This document shows positions 14,153-19,282 of a stretch of DNA of 19,282 nucleotides, one piece after another. The DNA is from JAVBKE01 sp031554215 (GTDB lineage: Bacteria; Bacillota; Bacilli; JARBTR01): positions 1-19,282 of the forward strand of contig JAVBKF010000020.1 of the NCBI GenBank assembly GCA_031554215.1, in the 5' to 3' direction. Each line of letters opens with the position of its first letter. Positions within the stretch are counted from its first letter, which is position 1. Made by a program: the position numbers and the translations under genes. The notes beneath the pieces were generated by a model. The model was not told where the DNA came from. It searched no databases and worked only from the letters and a program-made list of their open reading frames with translations.

Positions 14153-14841
14153 GTGGCTGTCGCTCCTTCCTCGGTTAATTGTCCATCATGGATGTGAAGG
14201 ATGCGCCTTGCTGCATGGGCAATGTCAAGATCATGTGTAATCATGATAATGGTTATGCCTTGCTTGTTGAGTGACTCCATAATGCGGATGATTTCCTGCC
14301 CTGTCTTACTATCGAGTGCACCAGTTGGTTCATCAGCTAGTAAGAGTTTCGGCTGCCCAACAAGTGCGCGCGCAATGGCGACCCGTTGTTGTTGTCCACC
14401 CGACAGCTGTGAAGGGAGGTGTTTTCCACGTCCCCGGAGTCCGACTTTCTTTAACGCCTCTGCGACTGCCAGTTTTCTTTCCTTTGTTTTGATGCCGCGA
14501 TAAATGAGTGGTAATTCAACATTTTCTTCAGCAGTTAATGTTGCGATTAAATTGAAATTCTGAAAGATGAATCCGATTTTTTCATTGCGAACAGTTGCTA
14601 GTTCTGCATCGTATAGATCGCTCACGTCTTCGCCATCAATATAGTAAGTTCCGAAATCCGGCTGATCCAAGCAACCAATCATATTCATTAGTGTGGATTT
14701 TCCGGAACCAGAAGGTCCAATAATTGAAATGAAGTCACCGCTCTGAACAGTTAATGAAACTTTATTCAGCGCATTGATGATTTCACCACCAAGCGTATAT
14801 TGTTGGGACATGTTGGCGATTTGAATAACCGGGATCGTCAT
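14149..14841 (-). CDS. MacB-type ABC transporter ATPase
   Basis: A 230-residue ATP-binding subunit of the MacB/LolD class. Walker A GPSGSGKST is at residues 42-50, the signature LSGGQQQRVAIARA at 146-159, Walker B LLLADEP at 166-172 and the H-loop histidine H203 in ITHDLD. The Q-loop is FIFQNFNLI (91-99). It acts as a dimer with the permease that follows. Its ATG immediately follows the stop codon of the adaptor gene (TAAATG), and its own end overlaps the permease start by 4 bp, so the three are translated as a coupled set. Confidence 0.95.
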   Translation of the reverse strand: MTIPVIQIANMSQQYTLGGEIINALNKVSLTVQSGDFISIIGPSGSGKSTLMNMIGCLDQPDFGTYYIDGEDVSDLYDAELATVRNEKIGFIFQNFNLIATLTAEENVELPLIYRGIKTKERKLAVAEALKKVGLRGRGKHLPSQLSGGQQQRVAIARALVGQPKLLLADEPTGALDSKTGQEIIRIMESLNKQGITIIMITHDLDIAHAARRILHIHDGQLTEEGATAT

Positions 14842-15765
14842 TTACTTTGCACCACCTTGTCCGCCAGCTGGACCACCGACTTTCGCCTCTGGACCGTCGC
14901 CGTTAATCACCATATTACCACCGCCAGGTGCCATCATATTGCCGCTACTTGAAGAGGATGTTGCTACTGTATATTGAACAGTATCTCCTTCACTGACGCC
15001 TGTTGTAATCTCCACATTATTCGTGTTCACAAGGCCTGTTGTGACTTCAACTACTTGGTCACCGATCATGACATAGTCTTTGTCATCACTTGATTGAACT
15101 GCTTCAATTGGCAAATAGAGTGCATCTTCCTTGCTAGCTGTGAGAATGTTTGCCTCAGCGGACATACCTGCTTTTAGTTGCTCATTTGTGGTAAAGGTAA
15201 CCGAGACATCAAAGCTGGCAACCCCTTTATTATTTGTCCCTACAGCCGCGATATCTGTTACAGTGCCTTGATAAGCTTCGTCGCTAGCAGCTGTGACATC
15301 AATGGTTGCAGCCTGTCCAACTTGGATTTTGTTAATATCCAGTTCGTCAATCGCGACAACAGTTTTAAATGTTGAATAATCGGTTATATGCATCAATACT
15401 TGGTGGTTGTTCACCATATCATCGGCACTTGCCGATATTACTGTGATGGTACCTGCAAATGGGGCGTAAATCGGGTCCCCGTTGTCTAATGTGACAAGTT
15501 TCTGACCTGCGGTAACAGTGTCACCGGTTGCTACATCAATCGACGCAATTGTATCAGAGGTAGTCGCCTCAACATCGCTGTCATTAATGGTCGTGACTGT
15601 TCCAGAGCCACCAACCTCGACATCTAGTTGTCCTTTTTCAACGGTAGCTGTTTGAAGATTACTGGCACTTGTTGTTTCCGTGTCCGTGTCCTTGATAAAT
15701 AGTAGCCAGACAACAGCGGCTAAGGCAATGGCTAACACGACGATTAAGAGTATCCATTTCTTCAT
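14842..15765 (-). CDS. MacA-like adaptor (HlyD/RND type), hairpin-less
   Basis: A 307-residue adaptor anchored by an N-terminal helix (residues 3-23). The lipoyl-like domain has its two halves, DTIASIDVATGDTVTAGQKL (71-90) and IYAPFAGTITVI (99-110), joined by only a few residues. The long alpha-helical hairpin found here in MacA is absent. A beta-barrel (about 130-215, VGQAATIDVTAA, LKAGMSAEANI) and a membrane-proximal domain (about 216-268) follow. The tail (270-307) is low-complexity, rich in Ser, Gly, Met and Pro (GNMMAPGGGNMV). GGAGG stands before the ATG at 15765. It presumably links the permease to the extracellular substrate. Confidence 0.9.
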   Translation of the reverse strand: MKKWILLIVVLAIALAAVVWLLFIKDTDTETTSASNLQTATVEKGQLDVEVGGSGTVTTINDSDVEATTSDTIASIDVATGDTVTAGQKLVTLDNGDPIYAPFAGTITVISASADDMVNNHQVLMHITDYSTFKTVVAIDELDINKIQVGQAATIDVTAASDEAYQGTVTDIAAVGTNNKGVASFDVSVTFTTNEQLKAGMSAEANILTASKEDALYLPIEAVQSSDDKDYVMIGDQVVEVTTGLVNTNNVEITTGVSEGDTVQYTVATSSSSSGNMMAPGGGNMVINGDGPEAKVGGPAGGQGGAK

Positions 15766-15821
15766 TGTTTACCTCCAGAATGGTTGTGATTTATTGCTTG
15801 ATATAAGGGCTAAGTAGCTGA

Positions 15822-16166
15822 TTAAAATGGCGTTGTTTTAAAAGTAGGGCCACTATCGCTAGAGCCGCCTTGTTGTGTACTTGGGGCATTTTCTGGCGAG
15901 ATGAACATCTGTCCATTTTCTGGGCCCGCGTTTTTTTGTTGCACAATGTCATAGACGACACCGATACCGACGAGCATAGTCAATGCGAGGTTGGCAATCA
16001 GTAGAATCATCAGTACCTTTTCCTTCGTTGCTGCTTTTCGTTTGTTCTTGCTATTCTGGACAATTGGTTGAAAAGTTGGTTGTGATTGCTCAGAATGGTC
16101 ATTAATGACTTGCCCTTCCTGTGATTGTTGCGCCATTTCCTGGTCTTGATGATGTTGCTTTTCCAT
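15822..16166 (-). CDS. Single-pass membrane protein leading the exporter operon
   Basis: A 114-residue protein with a Gln-rich, hydrophilic N-terminal region (about 1-40), a positively charged stretch (KNKRKAATKEK, 40-50), one membrane helix (about 51-73) and a Gly/Ser/Pro-rich tail ending QGGSSDSGPTFKTTPF. The positive-inside rule puts the N-terminus in the cytoplasm and the tail outside. GGAGG precedes the ATG at 16166. It heads the operon and ends 56 bp before the adaptor. I do not recognise the family. Its place is like that of the accessory protein YknW in the Bacillus YknWXYZ exporter, but YknW has several membrane helices, so this is only an analogy. The Gly-rich tail resembles that of the adaptor. 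Confidence 0.8.
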   Translation of the reverse strand: MEKQHHQDQEMAQQSQEGQVINDHSEQSQPTFQPIVQNSKNKRKAATKEKVLMILLIANLALTMLVGIGVVYDIVQQKNAGPENGQMFISPENAPSTQQGGSSDSGPTFKTTPF

Positions 16167-16283
16167 GTTTGTATCCTCCGGATCATTTTATAGTGGCTAC
16201 TAAAAGTAGTCGTGCTTACTTGGTGATGAATAGCGGCAATGTCTACCAACTGCTTCAAAATCTATTGTCGCAGGTCTGTTTGA

Positions 16284-16327
16284 TTATCGAATGAGTGGAA
16301 TGTGATGGCAATGTGAAAGATTGTTGA
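16284..16327 (-). promoter_or_regulatory. Four tandem 11-bp repeats upstream of the exporter operon
   Basis: On the minus strand the units read TCAACAATCTT, TCACATTGCCA, TCACATTCCAC and TCATTCGATAA with no gaps. All begin with TCA. The block ends about 118 bp upstream of the first exporter gene. The two central units share the core found before the response regulator gene (12842-12874). This is the expected architecture of an OmpR/PhoB-type operator, with each repeat on one face of the helix. Confidence 0.7.
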
Positions 16328-16489
16328 AAACTGCCATGTGTTGATATTGGAAAGGAGACGGCAGATGTGGGGCGGGCTTCCTGTATATTTAGAACGACGG
16401 GTCGTGGTTAGCTAAATGAGGCGTAAATAAATCCAAAATGTGATGAGATTGTGAATTTTTACGAAAAATAGCAACTGTCATTTTCTCAC

Positions 16490-16498
16490 TGGTATAAT
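16490..16498 (+). promoter_or_regulatory. Promoter of the aldo/keto reductase gene
   Basis: TGGTATAAT is an extended -10 with a consensus hexamer (16493-16498). The -35 is poor. The leader would be about 90 bases. Confidence 0.55.
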
Positions 16499-16597
16499 AG
16501 GATTATGTCAGTGATGCAAGCATAGTTGCTGCAAGTAAACACATAGAATAGACTTTGATGAAACTGCTGAGTAAAGCAGAAAATGAGGAGGTAAATA

Positions 16598-17455
16598 TTG
16601 AATATGAACAAATTATCCGATAGCTACACATTGTCTAATGGTGTCAGTGTACCTTGTGTTGGGTTTGGTACATGGAAAATGGCAGATGGAGAAGAGACAG
16701 CGAGTGCTGTGAAAGAGGCAATTACGATGGGATACCGTCATATTGATACGGCGACTATTTATAAAAACGAGGAAAGTGTTGGACGTGGGATTTTTAATAG
16801 TGGTGTTGACCGAAATGAGCTATTTGTTACTACGAAATTGTGGAACGATGATCATGGATACGATCTGGCACTGAGAGCATTTGAAGCTTCACTAGCAAAA
16901 CTAGGACTGAGTACGCTTGACCTTTACCTCATCCACTGGCCAAATCCTGAGAAGCTACGCGACAATTGGGAAGAAAGCAATGCTGAAACCTGGAGAGCAA
17001 TGGAAGATCTCTATCGCGCTGGGAAAATTCGTGCCATTGGTGTTAGTAACTTTATGCCGCATCACCTAGAAGCGCTAATGAAAACTGCCAATATTGCACC
17101 AATGGTCAATCAAATTCGACTTTTTCCTGGATTTATGTGGGCAGAAACGGTTACCTATTGCCAGCAGAAAAATATTTGTATAGAAGCCTATAGCCCACTT
17201 GGAAAAGGTGTCGTTCTCGCATCGCCCATTGTTGTGGAGATTGCGGAGAAATATGGCAAAACACCTGCACAAGTTTGCGTGCGTTGGAGTTTGCAGATGG
17301 GATTCTTGCCGCTACCGAAAACAGTGACACCTGAGCGGATCAGAGAAAATGCACAAATTTTTGATTTCAGTTTGTCAGCTTCCGAAATGACGCAATTGAC
17401 GCGGATGGAAAACCTTTGTGGTGATGGTAAACACCCGGATGAGGCACCTTTTTAG
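16598..17455 (+). CDS. Aldo/keto reductase
   Basis: A 285-residue NADPH-dependent oxidoreductase of the aldo/keto reductase superfamily, cytoplasmic, with a TIM-barrel fold. The catalytic tetrad is complete: D50 and Y55 (HIDTATIYKNE), K80 (VTTKLWN) and H113 (YLIHWPNP). The cofactor-binding end is typical (PLPKTVTPERIRENAQIFDF). It resembles the 2,5-diketogluconate reductase/glyoxal reductase group, but the substrate cannot be told from sequence. GAGGAGGT (16585-16592) precedes a TTG at 16598 by 5 bp and an ATG at 16604 by 11 bp; either start is possible. It stands alone, divergent from the exporter operon. Confidence 0.92.
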   Translation: MNMNKLSDSYTLSNGVSVPCVGFGTWKMADGEETASAVKEAITMGYRHIDTATIYKNEESVGRGIFNSGVDRNELFVTTKLWNDDHGYDLALRAFEASLAKLGLSTLDLYLIHWPNPEKLRDNWEESNAETWRAMEDLYRAGKIRAIGVSNFMPHHLEALMKTANIAPMVNQIRLFPGFMWAETVTYCQQKNICIEAYSPLGKGVVLASPIVVEIAEKYGKTPAQVCVRWSLQMGFLPLPKTVTPERIRENAQIFDFSLSASEMTQLTRMENLCGDGKHPDEAPF

Positions 17456-17539
17456 GCAATAGACGATTTGCTGTATACGAAAGAACCTCATGAGGGTGGG
17501 AGTTGTAACTATTAAGGGCTTTATTTCATCAGGAAGCGG

Positions 17540-17764
17540 CTAAATGTTAGGCTTGTCTACTCTGCCTATCAGATAATCTATGGACACGTTGAAACAATCA
17601 GCTATCTTGATAATCATTTTGAGACTAGGCTTTTTATTCATGTTTTCAAAGTTACCTATGGTTGATTTGGTTGAATTAGTACAATTCCCTACTTGTTGCA
17701 GAGTCATACCTTTAGAAGTTCTCAATGCTTTAAGACGTTCAGCAAATATTTTTTCGTTAAACAC
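17540..17764 (-). CDS. XRE-family repressor
   Basis: A 74-residue protein made of one Cro/C1-type helix-turn-helix domain (MTLQQVGNCTNSTKSTIGNF, then KKPSLKMIIKIADCFNVSID and YLIGR at the end). The start is GTG at 17764, with AGGAGGTGA ending 4 bp before it. A consensus-like promoter (17784-17812) with an imperfect palindrome over its -10 suggests that it represses itself. Small repressors of this kind occur in phage remnants, plasmid-like islands and toxin systems. It lies in the accessory right end of the window, with no obvious partner gene. Confidence 0.9.
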   Translation of the reverse strand: MFNEKIFAERLKALRTSKGMTLQQVGNCTNSTKSTIGNFENMNKKPSLKMIIKIADCFNVSIDYLIGRVDKPNI

Positions 17765-17779
17765 GAAATCACCTCCTAA

Positions 17780-17800
17780 TAGTATTCTAAATGAACACTA
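17780..17800. promoter_or_regulatory. Palindromic operator over the XRE promoter
   Basis: On the minus strand TAGTGTTC, ATTTA, GAATACTA: two 8-bp arms, seven of eight bases complementary, with a 5-bp spacer. It covers the -10 at 17784-17789, as expected for autorepression by a Cro/C1-type dimer. Confidence 0.6.
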
Positions 17801-17812
17801 AAATATAGTCAA
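17784..17812 (-). promoter_or_regulatory. Promoter of the XRE repressor gene
   Basis: On the minus strand, TTGACT (17812-17807) and TAGAAT (17789-17784) are 17 bp apart. The transcript would start about at the ribosome binding site, giving a very short leader. Confidence 0.7.
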
Positions 17813-17881
17813 GTCCTCTTCGTAAATGACGTTGATAGAAGCTAAGGCGGCCGGGTTAAGCCTCATTACGAGGTGATGCCG

Positions 17882-18009
17882 ATGAACACTTTTCAAGTGA
17901 TTTCATTGCTTTTTGGTTTTGGAATGTTTTTGACGCATTGCTGACTTTCATCCATATAACTAATAGTAGCAGACCGCCCAAGCAAGGTTTAAAGTGGTAC
18001 CCATGTTAA
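17882..18009 (+). pseudogene. Holin-like toxin gene (type I toxin-like), frameshifted
   Basis: The frame starts MNTFQVISLLFGFGMFLTHC and stops at 17942-17944. After a one-base correction near 17933 it continues ALLTFIHITNSSRPPKQG to a TAA at 18007-18009. The joined product resembles the small putative holin-like toxins (about 30-40 residues, one membrane helix with an FGMF motif) frequent in Lactobacillales. GAGGTGAT (17870-17877) precedes the ATG, in the arrangement common upstream of these genes. Intact members are thought to damage the membrane and be held silent by an antisense RNA. The frameshift cuts the helix at 20 residues. The last codons may belong to IS sequence that starts near 17992. 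Confidence 0.6.
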
Positions 18010-18039
18010 GGACAATTTAAAAAAGAGAGTTAAATAGCT

Positions 18040-18078
18040 AAAAGCTGAATCCTGAATTGTATAGGAGTCAGCTTTTTT
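18040..18078 (+). terminator. Rho-independent terminator
   Basis: AAAAGCTGA (18040-18048) pairs with TCAGCTTTT (18068-18076), with an inner TCCT/AGGA, followed by a T-run to 18078. It would end transcription from the holin-like toxin gene. Confidence 0.8.
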
Positions 18079-18154
18079 AGCCCTCAATGAAAATACAGCA
18101 GAGAGTGGAGAAGCGAGAGGCTTGAGGATCTTGGTTATACTCTTGATGGAATTG

Positions 18155-18699
18155 CTGACACCATGAAAGTCTTTGAAGACGATAGAGCAAAAATCCGGTT
18201 AGCTGGGGAGCATGATGGCAATGAAGGGAAACGATACTTCTCTGCCATCATTGATGGATATAATAACGAAATTATTTCAACCGCTATTAGCACTTCACCT
18301 AATTTAGATCTCGCATATGAGACTGTTGATAAAGCATTGGAGAAACGGAAAATTGAAACTGTTATTTTGCATTCAGATCAAGGTAGCATTTATACATCAC
18401 CGAGATTTCAGACGTATGTAAAGGAAAAGAACATCGTTCAAAGCATGTCAGCCAAAGGCGTGTGCTATGGCAATGTTCTCATTGAGTCTTTTTTCTCTCA
18501 CTTGAAAACTGAAGTTTTCTACTCTCAAGATTTTAACGCTACCAACGAACAAATCATTGAGTTAGTGGACGAATACATCTATTATTAGTACAACGAACGC
18601 TTTCAATTAAAACTAAATAAATTGCCCCCAGGTTCTTACCGAGAGCAATCCTGTGCAGCATAAGTGTTTTTTGTCTGCTGTCCCATTTCTTGGTGTCAG
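18155..18699 (+). mobile_element. IS3-family remnant, internally deleted
   Basis: CTGACACCATGAAA (18155-18168) and the reverse complement of 18686-18699 (CTGACACCAAGAAA) agree at 13 of 14 bases and enclose the transposase remnant. The enclosed 545 bp are less than half of a normal IS3 element (1.2-1.5 kb), so the first open frame and the start of the second are missing. A competing left end, TGGTACCCATGTTAAGGACA at 17994-18013, agrees less well (about 11 of 20). No target duplication is visible with either. Confidence 0.45.
18163..18663 (+). pseudogene. IS3-family transposase (OrfB) C-terminal remnant
   Basis: The C-terminal integrase core of an IS3/IS150-type OrfB. The catalytic residues can be placed: D7 or its neighbour, D72 (VILHSDQGSIYTSPRF) and E108 (NVLIESFFSHLKTE), with the usual 35-residue D-E spacing. 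The N-terminal part is gone. An amber codon at 18586-18588 interrupts the frame after DEYIYY; reading through it gives YNERFQLKLNKLPPGSYREQ and a TAA at 18661-18663, the normal C-terminus. The frame is open upstream to 18091 (ERLEDLGYTLDGIADT) without a start codon, and that stretch does not look like OrfB. The protein would not be active. Confidence 0.85.
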
Positions 18700-18768
18700 A
18701 CTACAAATACTTGTTCAACTTATGGCTTTTATTTTTTGCTTTGGATTATTAAAATTAAACGCATTACT

Positions 18769-19248
18769 TTATGTTTTTGCTAGACTTCTTACGACAGAAA
18801 TGATTGTCTCATTCTCTAGTAAATAATCCAAACAATCGCTGGCCACAATGAAATCTGGAGACATGTTTTCTTCCCAGTTTTGATCAATGAACTTTTTAAT
18901 ATCTTCCCTTGTCATTGTGCCACTCGCTATACGCAACGACATATCAAAAAGCATGTCTTTTGTCGCTGAACATTCATATCCTGAAAGTTTCAAATGTACC
19001 AGTGTTGAGAGTAGGGCTGTTCGCTTATTCCCATTGTAGAAGCAGTGGAAATTACATAGTGCCTCCCACAAGTAAGCACTCTTATCAAAAACTGATGGAT
19101 ATATTTCTTGCCCAAAAATAGTTTGGTAAATAGAATTCGGGATGGACTGTAATAAATGCTCATCTCGAATCCCATAACAGGGTGTTACCTCATGAGCAAT
19201 TTGTTGTCCACGTTCATTTACAGTAACAAGATCAAAATAGTTTATCAC
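18769..19248 (-). CDS. Doc/Fic-family toxin
   Basis: A 159-residue protein with the Doc-type Fic motif HCFYNGNKRTAL at residues 68-79. This has NKR instead of the GNGR of AMPylating Fic proteins. Doc proteins phosphorylate elongation factor Tu and stop translation; they are neutralised by Phd antitoxins encoded just upstream. The start is GTG at 19248, with GAGG 8 bp before it. An incoming frame ends at 19252, three bases before the start, so an antitoxin gene probably lies beyond the window. The protein is somewhat longer than phage P1 Doc (126 residues), with an extra helical C-terminal tail. Confidence 0.85.
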   Translation of the reverse strand: MINYFDLVTVNERGQQIAHEVTPCYGIRDEHLLQSIPNSIYQTIFGQEIYPSVFDKSAYLWEALCNFHCFYNGNKRTALLSTLVHLKLSGYECSATKDMLFDMSLRIASGTMTREDIKKFIDQNWEENMSPDFIVASDCLDYLLENETIISVVRSLAKT

Positions 19249-19251
19249 ATC

Positions 19252-19282
19252 TCATTCCTCAATTTCATATTTAATTATGGAT
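19252..19282 (-). CDS. 3' end of a gene upstream of doc, probable antitoxin (partial)
   Basis: The last nine codons read SIIKYEIEE and end in TGA at 19254-19252, leaving 3 bp before the toxin start. The spacing matches antitoxin-toxin operons of the Phd-Doc kind, and the ribosome binding site of the toxin lies inside this end. Too little is visible to identify the family. Confidence 0.4.
   Translation of the reverse strand, partial: SIIKYEIEE

Larger units (their letters stand above)
16167..16597. other. Intergenic region of 431 bases between divergent genes
   Basis: It contains a short palindrome CTACTAAAAGTAG (16197-16209), the four 11-bp repeats (16284-16327), and the reductase promoter (16490-16498). 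A TATAAA on the minus strand (16192-16187) lies too close to the ATG at 16166 to be a convincing -10. No gene is seen. Confidence 0.5.

Noticed and set aside
16187..16209. TATAAA with an adjacent CTACTAAAAGTAG palindrome as exporter-operon promoter and operator
   Set aside because: Transcription from this -10 would start at the ribosome binding site of the first gene, and no -35 is present. The palindrome has short arms and may be chance.
16010..16258. Minus-strand open frame of 82 codons overlapping the 114-residue membrane protein gene
   Set aside because: It is the wrong frame of the same region and runs over that gene's ribosome binding site.
17469..17520. CCTCATGAGG palindrome after the aldo/keto reductase gene as a terminator
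   Set aside because: The arms are only five bases and no T-run follows.
1..19282. CRISPR array, tRNA or rRNA genes
   Set aside because: No regularly spaced identical repeats of 24-40 bases and no cloverleaf or rRNA-like sequence were noticed on reading both strands.

Overview
The window looks like a piece of a low-GC Gram-positive (Firmicutes) chromosome, most likely from the order Lactobacillales. The grounds are strong AGGAGG-type ribosome binding sites, use of TTG and GTG starts, a deoxyguanosine kinase/deoxycytidine kinase pair very close to the Bacillus Dgk and Dck proteins, a DUF2975 plus YozG-like regulator pair, DUF2089, and IS30 and IS3 relics. Genus cannot be decided from the sequence alone. 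These identifications rest on recognising motifs and remembered family sequences; no search was run.

Layout. (1) 1-1862 is a decayed mobile-element zone. It holds a plus-strand fragment of one IS30-type transposase, then a complete but inactivated IS30-type element in the opposite orientation (about 171-1340, flanked by TAA on both sides), then the remains of a Fic-domain gene. (2) 1863-5483 holds two copies of one theme: a minus-strand WYL-domain repressor divergent from a plus-strand stand-alone effector-binding (GyrI-like) protein. The second copy carries an extra unrecognised gene. (3) 5946-6657 is a DUF2975 membrane protein with its XRE regulator. (4) 6727-8528 is minus-strand: a membrane-anchored metallo-beta-lactamase-fold hydrolase with a structured leader, and a DUF2089/small membrane protein pair. 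(5) 8736-10072 is the dgk-dck salvage operon. (6) 10483-16166 is a minus-strand export and sensing block: a 114-aa single-pass protein, a MacA-like adaptor, a MacB-type ATPase and a MacB-type permease, followed by their probable OmpR-family response regulator and sensor kinase. (7) 16598-17455 is an aldo/keto reductase. (8) 17540-19282 is a second accessory zone: an XRE repressor with a clear operator, a frameshifted holin-like toxin gene, an IS3-family transposase remnant and a Doc-type toxin whose presumed antitoxin runs off the window edge.

How the parts work together. The strongest new regulatory signal is a set of tandem 11-bp direct repeats. There are four units upstream of the ABC-export operon (16284-16327) and three upstream of the response regulator gene (12842-12874), in the same orientation, sharing 14 of 16 bases in the core. 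This fits an OmpR/PhoB-type regulator that controls both itself and the exporter. The adaptor has the two halves of its lipoyl-like domain joined directly, with no alpha-helical hairpin between them, which would suit a cell without an outer membrane. Perfect or near-perfect palindromes also mark the likely operators of the first WYL regulator (2802-2829) and the small XRE repressor (17780-17800).
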